Shown: positions 23,959-34,183, numbered from the stretch's first letter. The stretch is 52,576 nucleotides of DNA from Bathymodiolus brooksi methanotrophic gill symbiont (GCA_020996635.1 JAJJBE010000106.1:1-52576), one strand, 5' to 3'. Numbers and translations: made by a program. The notes: generated from the letters alone by a model not told the origin.

Positions 23959-24476
23959 TATTGGACTCCAGTATTTTTAAGTTTAGCTAAAACAGAAAAG
24001 GGGTTGCTAGGCTCATTCTCACTTATTTCAGGCTCTACAAATTCTACATTTGTATATTGCATACAAGCTTCTGTATGCCTAGGGTAATCAGGGAGAGCAA
24101 TAATTACTTCATCCTCGATAATGCCCGGGAATGACACTTTACCTTCAGTAACTATCATAGGCTCCAAACCACCTTTAAGGCGATCTGCTTGCTCTATAGT
24201 TTGTACCATGCCTATTTTGACTTCTTTACGCACACTCCAAGGAAGTGATTGCAAACAAGTTTGGCAAATGAGGTTTAAATGTCCTTCAATATGTCCTTCA
24301 ATAATAGGAACTTTACCTTCTTTATAAAAATGCAAATCAACTTTCAGCTCCCCTTCTTTATCAAAAAGAAGTTCAGATAAGCGATTCATTCGTTGAAATT
24401 TAACGCTACCCACAAGGTGACTTGTGCGCTCAGCGAAAACAACAGGGTCTATAAGTTCGGGTAATTGATCTAACAT
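23958..24476 (-). CDS. yceD: YceD family protein (DUF177), rRNA maturation
   Basis: I start at ATG 24476 ([20 protein letters not shown]), which matches the family N-terminus; a start at 24515 would add 13 residues unlike the family. The 172-residue protein has a pair of cysteines in [12 protein letters not shown], characteristic of YceD, and an acidic C-terminal part. YceD has been linked to 23S rRNA processing and is transcribed with rpmF. Confidence 0.9.
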   Translation of the reverse strand: MLDQLPELIDPVVFAERTSHLVGSVKFQRMNRLSELLFDKEGELKVDLHFYKEGKVPIIEGHIEGHLNLICQTCLQSLPWSVRKEVKIGMVQTIEQADRLKGGLEPMIVTEGKVSFPGIIEDEVIIALPDYPRHTEACMQYTNVEFVEPEISENEPSNPFSVLAKLKNTGVQ

Positions 24477-24525
24477 AACTGTGTAATAATAGCCGTTTTC
24501 ATACCTTTTTGTCAATAGATCTCTT

Positions 24526-25110
24526 ATGCAAAATCAATCTATCGTTTTAGCGTCAAGCTCTCTCTACCGTCAACAGCTTTTACAAAAATTAACACTAGAT
24601 TTTACTTGCGCCTCACCTAATATAGATGAGCAAGCCCACACTAATGAAACAGCCCCACAGCTTGCCTTACGATTAGCAAAAGAAAAAGCTCTAGCTTTAA
24701 CCGAGCAATACCCCAGTCACATCATTATCGCTTCTGACCAAGTTGCCATGTTAAATGGCAAACAGCTTTGTAAGCCAGGCAATAAAGAAACCACTATTCA
24801 GCAATTACAAGCCTCATCAGGAAAGTCCATTGCCTTTCACACCAGCCTTTGTGTGTTAAATAGTGCAACAAATAGCTTAAAAACAGATATTGATTGCTGT
24901 ACTGTACATTTCAAAAAACTCAGTAAGCAGGAAATCACACATTATGTTGAACTTGAAAAGCCCTATCACTGCGCAGGAGGATTTAAATCCGAAGGATTGG
25001 GTATTGCTTTATTTGAACGCATAGAAGGCGATGATCCCAACGCATTAATCGGGCTTCCTTTAATTAAGCTGATTGGCTTATTAAAAGAGTTTGATATTTC
25101 AGTTTTGTAG
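24526..25110 (+). CDS. maf: Maf-family nucleotide pyrophosphatase (YceF type)
   Basis: The 194-residue protein begins with VLASSSLYRQQLLQKL, the Maf signature, and has the catalytic-Asp motif IIASDQVA. The divergent place next to yceD-rpmF is that of E. coli yceF, whose product hydrolyses m7GTP. It is the second Maf paralogue of the window; the other at 48397 lies next to rng, as does E. coli yhdE. Confidence 0.92.
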   Translation: MQNQSIVLASSSLYRQQLLQKLTLDFTCASPNIDEQAHTNETAPQLALRLAKEKALALTEQYPSHIIIASDQVAMLNGKQLCKPGNKETTIQQLQASSGKSIAFHTSLCVLNSATNSLKTDIDCCTVHFKKLSKQEITHYVELEKPYHCAGGFKSEGLGIALFERIEGDDPNALIGLPLIKLIGLLKEFDISVL

Positions 25111-25114
25111 TCGT

Positions 25115-25363
25115 TTAAGCAACAAAAAAAGTATGCACATAAGGCGCTGCAATAATTGCAAACGTAGCAAAACTAACCCACTTTACAATAGCTAATTCCT
25201 TATCTAAAAGCGATATATCTGCTTTCGTTGCAAGCTGAGAATCCATCACTTCAGCCATAGATTCTCTCTGCAACTCCACCAAAACAGCGGCTTGCTCTGC
25301 TGAAAAACTATTTTTTTCTAATTTTTTCGCAAAATTTAAAGTATCAAACGCAACAACAGCCAT
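25115..25363 (-). CDS. DUF1640-like small membrane-anchored coiled-coil protein
   Basis: This 82-residue protein has a heptad-like helical part (LNFAKKLEKNSFSAEQAAVL ... ATKADISLLDKELA) and a C-terminal membrane segment (WVSFATFAIIAAPYVHTFFV). This is the layout of DUF1640 / coiled-coil domain proteins. Function is unknown. It converges with maf, whose stop lies five bases away. Confidence 0.7.
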   Translation of the reverse strand: MAVVAFDTLNFAKKLEKNSFSAEQAAVLVELQRESMAEVMDSQLATKADISLLDKELAIVKWVSFATFAIIAAPYVHTFFVA

Positions 25364-25426
25364 TAGTAGCCCCTCATTCTTATTAACTCAAACCTAAACA
25401 GACAATAATATTAGCACAATTCACTT

Positions 25427-26107
25427 TCAACGCGGCAAATAGCTAATAGGGTTAATAGGCTTACCATTACGCCTAATTTCAAAATGCAATAAAGGCTTTG
25501 CATTCACTCCTACTCCCATCTCAGCTATCACTTGCCCACGCTTAACTTTTTGCCCTTCCTTAACCAATAAACGGCGATTTTGCGCATACGCACTTAAATA
25601 TAAATAATTATGTTTGATAATTAATAAGCGCCCATATCCAACCAAACTACTACCACTATAGACAACGATGCCTGATTCCGCCGCCCTAATTTTTCTACCC
25701 ACTTTCCCTGCGATATTGATACCTTTTCTATCAGTTGCATTAAAACTACTGATAACCCGTCCCTTCACTGGCCAACGCCAAACTAACTTTTTTAATTTAA
25801 GCGGTGTTTTAGCTTTAGTTTTTTTCTTAATCCACTTTTTCTTAGCTACTTTTTTCCTCTTAGTTTTCTTTTTACTCCAACCATAAAGCTTAAGCTTCTT
25901 TCCAACATTTAATTTATACGGTGCACGAATAGCATTCCACGCTGCTATTTTTTTATAGCCGTACCCTGTCCTAAAGCCAACTGAATATAAAGTATCCCCC
26001 GCTTCGACAATATAATATTTAGCACCTACCAAATCTCGACTTCTTGTTGAGTAACTAGAACAGCCTAACAAGCAAAAAAACAGACCAAACAAAAAAAATC
26101 TTCTCAT
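25427..26107 (-). CDS. nlpD: NlpD-like lipoprotein: LysM plus degenerate M23 (LytM) domain
   Basis: From ATG 26107 (MRRFFLFGLFFCLLGC) it has a lipobox with Cys16. A LysM motif (YIVEAGDTLYSVGFRTGYGY) binds peptidoglycan, a Lys-rich linker follows, and a LytM domain ends the protein (KGRVISSFN ... LLHFEIRRNGKPINPISYLP). The metal-binding HxxxD is replaced (KGINIAGK) and HxH is reduced to LHF, as in NlpD, which activates amidases instead of cutting. Its usual neighbours (surE-pcm, rpoS) are absent, so orthology to nlpD is tentative. Confidence 0.75.
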   Translation of the reverse strand: MRRFFLFGLFFCLLGCSSYSTRSRDLVGAKYYIVEAGDTLYSVGFRTGYGYKKIAAWNAIRAPYKLNVGKKLKLYGWSKKKTKRKKVAKKKWIKKKTKAKTPLKLKKLVWRWPVKGRVISSFNATDRKGINIAGKVGRKIRAAESGIVVYSGSSLVGYGRLLIIKHNYLYLSAYAQNRRLLVKEGQKVKRGQVIAEMGVGVNAKPLLHFEIRRNGKPINPISYLPR

Positions 26108-26139
26108 AGATAGCAATCAACGACGCATTAGCATTTTCA

Positions 26140-26628
26140 TTAATGCAACAGATAATCTTTTGCTTGATTGATTTGTGCTGCCAAATGGGAAGAGCCACCT
26201 CGGTCCGGGTGATTCTTGAAAATAAGCTTTCTATGCGCTTCTGTAATTTCCTGCTTTGTCGCAGCCATCGAAACACCTAAAATATCACAAGCTTCTTGTT
26301 TCGTTAAGTTTGTTGATTTCTTTACAGTTTGCTTAGTATTATGTCTCGAATATTTTGATTGATAAAAAAACTGAACTATTTTTTGTAACTGCGGCGCATA
26401 GCGCAAAACAATAGGTAAAAAACGAAGCGCAACTGCAAAAAAGGCACCTACTGCAGCAAATAACCAATGTAACCGCCCCATAACTGCAAGCAAAACAACC
26501 GCCAATACTGTGATACCAAAAATACTTTGTTTTATATACAGCTTTCGTTCATTAGCTGTTTTTTTTAAAAACGTAAGTAGCCAGTAAAAAATAGCGACCA
26601 TAATTAATAATAAATAAATTCGTATCAT
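26140..26628 (-). CDS. Membrane-anchored DnaJ-domain protein
   Basis: The 162-residue protein has two hydrophobic regions in its first half ([37 protein letters not shown]) and a C-terminal J-domain with the HPD motif intact ([16 protein letters not shown]). The arrangement resembles TIM14/Pam18-like or DjlA-type proteins that recruit DnaK to the inner membrane. Confidence 0.85.
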   Translation of the reverse strand: MIRIYLLLIMVAIFYWLLTFLKKTANERKLYIKQSIFGITVLAVVLLAVMGRLHWLFAAVGAFFAVALRFLPIVLRYAPQLQKIVQFFYQSKYSRHNTKQTVKKSTNLTKQEACDILGVSMAATKQEITEAHRKLIFKNHPDRGGSSHLAAQINQAKDYLLH

Positions 26629-26654
26629 TTAAATATAAACTTTTAAAAAATAAT

Positions 26655-28514
26655 TCAAAGCAAATAACTCGTAATATCAACCTCATCAATTTGCTCAGGT
26701 TCTAGGAATTTTTGTGCATAATCTTTATACACACCGCTTGTTAAAAAAAGCTTAAATAAATCAGCGTCGATGTGTTGATCTTTAACCATGAAGCTCATAA
26801 TTTTAATCGATGCCGATAACGTTTTTGCTTTTTTATAAGGACGATCAGAGGCCGTTAATGCTTCAAAAATATCAGCGATAGCCATAATTCTAGCAGGAAT
26901 CGAAAGCTCATCTTTTGTCAGTTTTCTTGGATAACCTGTCCCAATTAAGGTTTCATGATGTGTGCCTGCATATTCAGGAATATTGTGTAAGTGCTCAGGA
27001 ACTTCCAATTTAAACCCTGCTTGTTCATAGTCAGAGGGATCAAAGTTTTCACGCTTAACAATATGCTCTATTTTATTACATAATAATTTTTCTACGACAG
27101 GGAGCTTTGTACTTTTTTGCCTTCCATAACGCAAGGCCTCTACTTCACCCAATCCCAAGCGATCATCAAAATGACGCAGCCATTCTTTATCAGCAATTTC
27201 TTGCACACGCAGTTGTTTATCAGCACCCATAAATTCACCACCAATATTACTACTGGCTAAAAATTCAAAATCCTCACGTAAACTATTTTGTTGATTTTTT
27301 AATTCTTGCTCTGAAATTGATTGTTTTACATAGTTAATTTCAGCATCTCGCCATAACACTTCAAAACGCATACGAACTTCATGAATTCGATTATAAATTG
27401 TCTCTAATTTAGCCGGTTTATCTATCACATATTCAGGTGTTGTTACTTTCCCACAATCATGTAACCACGCACCAATTTCAAATTCTCGAAGTTCTTCTTT
27501 CGAATTAAATTGAAAATCTTTAAACACCCCTTCATCACACTTATTTGCTTCATCTAAAAGTAATTGAGCAATTGTCGGTACTCTTGCACAATGCCCACCT
27601 GTATAAGCAGATTTTGCATCGATTGCTTCTGCAATTAATTTGATAATTGAGTTGAGTAATTCTTCTTGTTTTAGTTCATAAACTTGAATACTTTGCGACA
27701 TAGAAAGTAAAGATTCTGATAAATCATCAAACTCAACAATTCGTGTTTTTATATGCTTTACCTTATTAAACTTTCGATTTTTAATTTTTTCATTTTCTAA
27801 AATCAACGCATTGATTGGCCTATTTGTACTAAAGAAAATTGCAGGCAATAAAAGTAATAATAGAAAAAAAGCAATCAAAAATGAGTGCTGAATATTATCT
27901 TTATAAGGTTTAGATAATAAATCTGCATCAATTTTCACCCCTAAATAGGTATTTCGACTACGCAGCGGTAATAATATTGCTTGATAATGCTTACCCGCTT
28001 CAGTATATTCAATAATCGTCGCTATTTTTTTCTCTAAAATAGCACTTAACAACTCAGGATCTAAGCTTTTAATATTTATAGCAAGATCGTTACTTACCGT
28101 ATTAGAATCAAATAATTGCCAAAACTGCTGGCTAATATTCTCTAAAACACTACTATTTTTTGCCTTAAACATGTCTGCATAGTTAAAAGAAATATCGCTA
28201 TTTTCTGCTTTTGACACGTCTGAAAAATCACTCTTAACAAAGGCCGAGGAGGCCAGCTTAGCTCCTTTAGTGTTAACGATAAAAACTTCAGAATTTTTAT
28301 CTACTTTCTGTAACGCTAAAATTTCATTAAACTGCTGCACCGTATAATCAACCGCTAAAACTCCCTGCTCATGATTTATTCGAGTTGCAAACGTAAACCC
28401 CCATTTATTTAAATTAGAAAACAAATAAGGCTCTGTTCTCACTACTACATTGGTTTTAATAGCATTTACATACCAAGGTCGAATATGAGGGTTATATGTT
28501 TTTTCAGCGACCAC
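26655..28514 (-). CDS. HD-GYP-type phosphodiesterase/receptor, C-terminal part of a frameshifted gene
   Basis: GTG 28514 opens 619 codons but lacks the membrane anchor. The part begins inside a dCache sensor domain (EKTYNPHIRPWYVNAI). A transmembrane segment (SFLIAFFLLLLLLPAIFF) follows, then a HAMP-like region and an HD domain with AWLHDCGKVTTPEY, and late HHETLIGTGYPRKL, the GYP-like motif. HD-GYP proteins hydrolyse c-di-GMP; here a large insert separates the HD and GYP parts. The frame is +1 to the upstream ORF 28516-29001; they are one gene split at a TTTT run. Confidence 0.8.
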   Translation of the reverse strand: MVAEKTYNPHIRPWYVNAIKTNVVVRTEPYLFSNLNKWGFTFATRINHEQGVLAVDYTVQQFNEILALQKVDKNSEVFIVNTKGAKLASSAFVKSDFSDVSKAENSDISFNYADMFKAKNSSVLENISQQFWQLFDSNTVSNDLAINIKSLDPELLSAILEKKIATIIEYTEAGKHYQAILLPLRSRNTYLGVKIDADLLSKPYKDNIQHSFLIAFFLLLLLLPAIFFSTNRPINALILENEKIKNRKFNKVKHIKTRIVEFDDLSESLLSMSQSIQVYELKQEELLNSIIKLIAEAIDAKSAYTGGHCARVPTIAQLLLDEANKCDEGVFKDFQFNSKEELREFEIGAWLHDCGKVTTPEYVIDKPAKLETIYNRIHEVRMRFEVLWRDAEINYVKQSISEQELKNQQNSLREDFEFLASSNIGGEFMGADKQLRVQEIADKEWLRHFDDRLGLGEVEALRYGRQKSTKLPVVEKLLCNKIEHIVKRENFDPSDYEQAGFKLEVPEHLHNIPEYAGTHHETLIGTGYPRKLTKDELSIPARIMAIADIFEALTASDRPYKKAKTLSASIKIMSFMVKDQHIDADLFKLFLTSGVYKDYAQKFLEPEQIDEVDITSYLL

Positions 28515-28515
28515 T

Positions 28516-29001
28516 TTAGAAAAGTGGCTCTAACTGAGCGTCTAAAAATGCTAACTGCTGCTGATTATTAATAATAGTAATAACCAGCCATGCTGTTTGT
28601 GCTGGCGCATGGTAAGTTTGTAAAAGCTGAGGTTTATTTTGCATATTAACGACCTCATAAAAATGACCGTCTTGTTGTGCAAAATAAATGGCATAAAGAT
28701 TTGGATTAATTTGTAACGTCTGTACAAAATCTTGTAAAGCAGGGTGTTTTACCTTAAAGCTAATAGGGCCTTTCAGGGCTTCATGCCCACGTTTAGCTGA
28801 TAATATTTTGCTAGTATGCTGTCCTTTAACTTTTAAGTGTTCTGTTATATTTTTACTAATTAACTTAAAAGTATTATGCGTGGATTCTAACGCTAATTTT
28901 TGACTGAAATAGTACTGGAAAAATAGCAAGGAGAATGCAACAATTCCGAATAATATGAGCATTACACTTAAAATACTCGCTCTAATGAATATTTTTTGCA
29001 C
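28516..29001 (-). CDS. N-terminal sensor part of the same frameshifted HD-GYP receptor
   Basis: The 161-residue ORF has an uncleaved signal anchor (ASILSVMLILFGIVAFSLLFF) and the first half of a periplasmic dCache domain (LYAIYFAQQDGHFYEVVNMQ). It stops with TAA right where the +1 frame continues as FSKVVAEKTYNPH. Removing one T from CTTTTC would give PLSKVVAEKTYNP and a single protein of about 780 residues. Confidence 0.75.
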   Translation of the reverse strand: MQKIFIRASILSVMLILFGIVAFSLLFFQYYFSQKLALESTHNTFKLISKNITEHLKVKGQHTSKILSAKRGHEALKGPISFKVKHPALQDFVQTLQINPNLYAIYFAQQDGHFYEVVNMQNKPQLLQTYHAPAQTAWLVITIINNQQQLAFLDAQLEPLF

Positions 29002-29115
29002 CCTAACTCCTGCCTATAGCATCAGTCAACATAACTACTAATTGATGTTATTTGATAAAATATACTGTGAATATTTCTAATCACAAAATTAATTTTAAGT
29101 CATCCTATCGTTTAC

Positions 29116-29559
29116 TCAAGCTTTTGAGATATAGCTTAAAATTTCTACCACTTGCTGTGGCGTTTCTGTCACCGCATAAGCCGCAGCATCCACTTCTTTT
29201 AAAGGGTGAGTTAAAGCTTCATCGTGCATCACAATCACAGGAATACCCAAACCATTAGCTAAGCCAGCATCCAATGCTGCATTCCATTGACGGTATTTAT
29301 CACCAAATCGAACCACGACAATATCAGAACGTGAAATATAACTTTGAGTACGCAATGCATTTATTTTTGCCGCTTTATGGTCTTTCCAAAAAGGTTTTTC
29401 TTCAGTCCCTAAAATAACATCACCAACATTATCACTATCATCGTGGTCTGTAATGGGCGTTAAAACCTCTATATCTAAATTGGCATCAGCAATACCTTGT
29501 TTAATCTGTTCACGCCAATCACTGTGAATCTCACCTGATAAATAAATTGTGTACGCCAT
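29116..29559 (-). CDS. YtoQ family protein
   Basis: The 147-residue protein begins MAYTIYLSGEIHSDWREQIK and contains SDIVVVRFGDKYRQWNAALD, both typical of YtoQ proteins. These have a nucleoside 2-deoxyribosyltransferase-like fold. The enzymatic role is not established. It stands alone upstream of a MITE-like element. Confidence 0.85.
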   Translation of the reverse strand: MAYTIYLSGEIHSDWREQIKQGIADANLDIEVLTPITDHDDSDNVGDVILGTEEKPFWKDHKAAKINALRTQSYISRSDIVVVRFGDKYRQWNAALDAGLANGLGIPVIVMHDEALTHPLKEVDAAAYAVTETPQQVVEILSYISKA

Positions 29560-29648
29560 GAATTTCCTCCTTAAATTAAATAATAAAAATAACTACACTT
29601 TATTTAGCAACACTTGTTATTGCTGCTGCTATTCCAAAAATCTCACGC

Positions 29649-29799
29649 TATACCTAATTCACTTGAAAATGCAGGGTTTACCTTACCCGTCACTCCCGAA
29701 GTCTTTTGTCGGGAGTCTATGCCATGTAACAAGATCCCCGACAAAAGCAGTCGGGAATGACGAGGTGAGAAATAAGCATCTTCAAGTGACATGGGTATA
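29649..29799. repeat. MITE-like element, TATACCC family, copy 2
   Basis: Ends TATACCTAATTCACTTGA (left) and TCAAGTGACATGGGTATA (right) are inverted repeats, in the same family as 10661-10797. The inside holds CCCGAAGTCTTTTGTCGGGA and CCCGACAAAAGCAGTCGGGA, which pair with each other. The rest of 29800-29861 holds only a small AAGGCTAAAGCCTT hairpin near the hsdR end. Confidence 0.7.
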
Positions 29800-29861
29800 T
29801 AATCGATTTTTCTTAACCTTCACCAACAAAAGAAGGCTAAAGCCTTCGCCCCAAATAGGTA

Positions 29862-32800
29862 TTATACACTCCAACTTTCAGATAGCGCCTCTGCTTGTTT
29901 CAAACACAAGGCTACCGCTTCATCTGCCTTATCAGGCGGGTATTTCCATTTTCTCAATGCGCGCCTAACTAAATTACGTAACTTAGCACGCACACTATCT
30001 CGAACCTGCCAATCTACGGTGGTCGATTTTCGTAACTGTTCGGTGACATATTTCGCTAAATCACGTAAATTATTATCACCTAACTCTTTTACTGCCGATT
30101 CATTTTGAATTAAGGCTCGATAAAAGGCAATTTCATCAGAATTAAGCCCCAGTTTTTCTGCCTCTACTAAATCAGCTTCCATTTCTTTAGCCATGGTGAT
30201 CAGTTCTTCAATCACCTGTGCTGTTTCAATCGCTCGGTTATGATATTTACGCAAGGTTTCCATAATGCGATCAGAGTATTTCTTCTCGGACACCACATCG
30301 GTTTTCATTCGTGCTTTAATTTCATCACGTAATAGCTTTTCTAACAAATCAACGGCTAAATTCTTTTGAGGTAGGTTTTTCACATCTTCAAGAAATTCAG
30401 GTGACAACAAGCCAATATTAGGCTTATCCAAACCTACCATTGCAAAAACATCACTTACGCCTTCAGCCACAATTGCGTTATCAATAATTTGTTTTAATAC
30501 ACTGTTCTTATCTTCATCTATGCGCCGCTTATCAATGGTCGTAAATTTAGTGATGGCTGCTTTTACTGCCGATAAAAAAGCGATTTCTTTTTTAAGTGGT
30601 TCCGCTTCATCCATTGTGCCACATAAGGTGTAAGACTTGCTAATCGCCGCCATCACATCTAAAAAGCGCTTTTTACCATTTTCTAAACTTAAGATATGGT
30701 TCATTGCTCCCGGTAGTAATTGCAAAGCCTGTAATTCATACTGACTATAATCAAAGCCATTGAATAGAACATGAACAACATCTATTTTTTCTAATAATAT
30801 AGCAAAGGCTTCATGCGTATCCAGTGCCGGCGTACCGCGCCCTTTTGAGTCTGTATAGGTTTTTAAGGCATGTTTTAACTCATTGGCAATACCAATATAA
30901 TCCACCACTAAGCCGCCGGGTTTATCTTTAAATACTCGGTTCACCCGTGCAATCGCTTGCATCAAGTTATACCCTTTCATTGGCTTATCAATATACATGG
31001 TATGACAGCTTGGGGCATCAAAGCCTGTCAGCCACATATCCCGAACAATCACTAACTGCAAGGGATCATCAACATCTTTAAAACGCTTTTCAAACAACTT
31101 CTTAGTCTCTTTATTATGAATATGAGCTTGCAGTTTATCTTTATCCGATGCAGAACCCGTCATCACAATTTTGATTGCACCTTTGGCGGTATCGGTATCA
31201 TGCCATTCAGGTTTTAATGCAGTGATTGAGTTATACAACTCCACACAAATTTCACGGCTCATACAAACAATCATGCCCTTACCCGGCATAGTTGAAATTC
31301 GCTGTTCAAAATGATTAACTAAATCTTTTGCTACCTGTTCCATTCGCGGCGCACTACCAACCAACTTTTCTAAAGCTGCCCATTTTGATTTAGCTTGCTC
31401 TCTAGCCGCAAGCTCTTCATCTTGCTCAATGACCTCTTCGACTTCATCATTCAGCGCTTCAATATCAGCTTGCTTAATATCCAACTTAGTTAAGCGAGAT
31501 TCATAATAAATCGGCACGGTCGCGCCATCATCCACCGCATCTTGAATATCATAAATCGATACATAACCGCCAAATACCGCACGAGTATCTTTATCTTCGG
31601 CTGAAATAGGCGTACCGGTAAAACCAATAAAAGACGCTTTCGGCAAAGCATCACGCAAATGCTTGGAATAACCAAAGGTATATTTTGACCCTATGACATT
31701 GCCAGACTTATCTTTAATTTCCACATACTTAGCTTTATTGCCATATTGGCTACGATGTGCTTCATCACTCACCACCACAATATTATGTCGCTCACTTAGT
31801 ATTGGATGGCTTAACTCATCTGCCAGCAAAGCAAACTTTTGTATCGTGGTGAAAATAATACCACCTGATTGCCTAGAAGCTAATATTTCCCTTAAGTCAT
31901 CCCGATCTCCCGCTTGTACAGGCGTTTGCTTTAAGGCATCACGTGCCATGCTAAAGGTATTAAACAACTGTCCATCTAAATCATTACGATCAGTCACCAC
32001 CACAATCGTCGGATTGTTCATGGTCGGCTGGGCTAATAACTTACTAGCATAACACACCATAGAAATAGACTTACCCGACCCTTGCGTATGCCAAACAACA
32101 CCCGCTTTTCCTGACCCTGCCTGCACCTTATCGCCATAGCTTGCGCGTGGTTCAGCAATCCCTTCTGGCTGCGATGCAATCACCGTCGCTTTAACCGCCT
32201 CACGTACCGCATGAAACTGATGATAACCAGCAATTTTCTTAATCGTTTTATCGCCATCTTGCTCAAACAACACAAAATAATGAATATAATCTAATAGCAA
32301 TTCAGGCTTAAAAAAGCCTTTCACCAACGTTTCTAAGCGGTATTCAAACAGCGGCTTATCATCTTCATTATCAATGGTTCGCCACGGTAAAAAGCGTTCT
32401 TTATTTGCCGTTAATGATCCAATTCGTGCATTTAAACCATCACTAATCACCAGCGCTTCATTAAAGATAAATAAATCCGTCAATTCATCTTTATAAGTTT
32501 GTAACTGTTGATATGCCGACCAAATATCCGCCTGACTATCTGCTGGGTTTTTAAGCTCAAGCACCACCAAAGGCAAGCCATTAATAAATACGATCACATC
32601 AGGGCGACGATTGCCTTTGCTGCCCGTTATCGTATATTGATTGACGACTAAAAATTGGTTGTTCTCTACATGCGTAAAATCAATGAGCTGTACATAATCG
32701 GTTTTGGATTGTTCACCCTCTTTAAACTCAACCTTCACCCCTTGTAATAACAAAGAATGAAACGCCTTATTATTCTTAATCAAAATAGGCGTTTCAGGCT

Positions 32801-33020
32801 TGGATATTTGTTGGGCGACAGCCTCAAGCGTAGCAGTAGGAATATGTGGGTTTATTTTTTGTAATTGCTCAATTAAACGACCAGATAAAATAATTTGCCG
32901 ATAATCACTGCGTTCAGGGATATTACCATCAGGCGCAATATCATAACCATTGGCATAGTCATAACCGATGGACTTAAACCAATCGAGGCAAAGTTGTTCT
33001 AGCTGGTCCTCTGTAATCAC
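29862..33020 (-). CDS. hsdR: Type I restriction enzyme, R (motor and nuclease) subunit
   Basis: The 1052-residue protein shows the PD-(D/E)xK nuclease (Pro140-Asp141, then Glu155-x-Lys157 in LVVLELKNP), Walker A HTQGSGKS (311-318) and the DEAH box VVSDEAHRSQYG (419-422), then helicase motifs FIGFTGTP, VRDMWLTGFDAP and AIARVNRVF. It pulls DNA through the complex and cuts it when the HsdM/HsdS target is unmethylated. It is separated from hsdS by three other genes, and follows the RhuM-Fic gene by three bases. Confidence 0.96.
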   Translation of the reverse strand: MITEDQLEQLCLDWFKSIGYDYANGYDIAPDGNIPERSDYRQIILSGRLIEQLQKINPHIPTATLEAVAQQISKPETPILIKNNKAFHSLLLQGVKVEFKEGEQSKTDYVQLIDFTHVENNQFLVVNQYTITGSKGNRRPDVIVFINGLPLVVLELKNPADSQADIWSAYQQLQTYKDELTDLFIFNEALVISDGLNARIGSLTANKERFLPWRTIDNEDDKPLFEYRLETLVKGFFKPELLLDYIHYFVLFEQDGDKTIKKIAGYHQFHAVREAVKATVIASQPEGIAEPRASYGDKVQAGSGKAGVVWHTQGSGKSISMVCYASKLLAQPTMNNPTIVVVTDRNDLDGQLFNTFSMARDALKQTPVQAGDRDDLREILASRQSGGIIFTTIQKFALLADELSHPILSERHNIVVVSDEAHRSQYGNKAKYVEIKDKSGNVIGSKYTFGYSKHLRDALPKASFIGFTGTPISAEDKDTRAVFGGYVSIYDIQDAVDDGATVPIYYESRLTKLDIKQADIEALNDEVEEVIEQDEELAAREQAKSKWAALEKLVGSAPRMEQVAKDLVNHFEQRISTMPGKGMIVCMSREICVELYNSITALKPEWHDTDTAKGAIKIVMTGSASDKDKLQAHIHNKETKKLFEKRFKDVDDPLQLVIVRDMWLTGFDAPSCHTMYIDKPMKGYNLMQAIARVNRVFKDKPGGLVVDYIGIANELKHALKTYTDSKGRGTPALDTHEAFAILLEKIDVVHVLFNGFDYSQYELQALQLLPGAMNHILSLENGKKRFLDVMAAISKSYTLCGTMDEAEPLKKEIAFLSAVKAAITKFTTIDKRRIDEDKNSVLKQIIDNAIVAEGVSDVFAMVGLDKPNIGLLSPEFLEDVKNLPQKNLAVDLLEKLLRDEIKARMKTDVVSEKKYSDRIMETLRKYHNRAIETAQVIEELITMAKEMEADLVEAEKLGLNSDEIAFYRALIQNESAVKELGDNNLRDLAKYVTEQLRKSTTVDWQVRDSVRAKLRNLVRRALRKWKYPPDKADEAVALCLKQAEALSESWSV

Positions 33021-33023
33021 AAC

Positions 33024-34013
33024 TTAATCCTTTAATAAAATAAATTGCTGTATCAAACAAATAATCAACTCTTTTTGTTCGGCTTTACTCTCGGCAACTA
33101 ACAGCGCCAAAGCAACCAAGGTATTATCGTTGACTAATGCCTCGACAGGCTTTGCTAATAATGACTGATTAATACGCAAATACCACAAAAACAAGAACGA
33201 TCCTGTCCGCTTATTACCATCAGCTAATGGGTGGTTTTTAATCACAAAATACAAAAGATGAGCCGCTCGACTCGCTATATTAGGATAAAACAAATCATCA
33301 CCAAAACCTTGCTCAATAGTCGCAAGTGCGGATTCCAAACCATTACCACGCAACTGACCAAACAGTTCTGTCGCTTCACCTTTGGTGATCAATATTTGCT
33401 TTAATTCAGCTATAGCAATCAAAACAGAGTTTAATTCTAATGCCTGCATATCATTTTGCTTAGCTGTTTGATCAGCTAAACTTTGCTCATCATAAGCCTG
33501 CAATAATGACCAACTACGGGCATAATCACTCACCACGCTCAACACCGCCGCACCCTCTGATGAGACTAATTGCTGATTTTTCAAAGTTTGAGAGAGTAAC
33601 TGCACTGCCTGTTCAAACTCAATTCCACGCTCTTGTAAGCGTTTTTCATTAAGCGTATAGCCTTGAACCAAGTGTTGTTTGAGTAGTTTGGTCGCCCATT
33701 GGCGGAATTGAACGCCTCGTTGTGATTTAACTCGATAGCCTACAGAAATAACCATATCAAGATTAAAGTGCTTGGTTTGGTACGTTTTACCATCATTAGC
33801 AGTATGTGCATTTTTTGCACATACTTCATCTCGCACCAACTCACCTTCTTTAAAGATATTGTTAATATGCTTAGTAATAACCGACCGCTCACGACCAAAT
33901 AACTCACACATTTGTGCCTGTGACAGCCACACCGTATCTTGCTTCAATGCAACTGCAAGCGAAATACCCCCATCTATTGCTTGGAAAATCTGAATTTGAT
34001 TATTATCTGTCAT
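33024..34013 (-). CDS. RhuM-type N-terminal domain fused to a Fic/Doc-like domain
   Basis: The 329-residue protein begins with the RhuM fold region (AVALKQDTVWLSQAQMCELF ... RSVITKHINNIFKEGEL ... VGYRVKSQRGVQFRQWA). It ends with a Fic/Doc domain whose active loop is HPLADGNKRTG (261-271), of the Doc subtype. Fic domains transfer AMP or phosphate to proteins. The gene abuts hsdR, and such proteins are common passengers of type I restriction loci. A toxin-like or regulatory role is inferred. Confidence 0.85.
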   Translation of the reverse strand: MTDNNQIQIFQAIDGGISLAVALKQDTVWLSQAQMCELFGRERSVITKHINNIFKEGELVRDEVCAKNAHTANDGKTYQTKHFNLDMVISVGYRVKSQRGVQFRQWATKLLKQHLVQGYTLNEKRLQERGIEFEQAVQLLSQTLKNQQLVSSEGAAVLSVVSDYARSWSLLQAYDEQSLADQTAKQNDMQALELNSVLIAIAELKQILITKGEATELFGQLRGNGLESALATIEQGFGDDLFYPNIASRAAHLLYFVIKNHPLADGNKRTGSFLFLWYLRINQSLLAKPVEALVNDNTLVALALLVAESKAEQKELIICLIQQFILLKD

Positions 34014-34183
34014 TATTTTCTCTTTATTTATTCAGTTTCGTCAGCTAGGGGTTCGCAATATAAGCTTGCTCAGGATGCTGGGGCGTAGTTGGAAATTTAT
34101 ACTTTAACTTTTTATCTCGCATTAAAGGGGCTAAATAAGTACTTGTGCATAATTACTCTAACATTTTGATATGACGAATTTTA

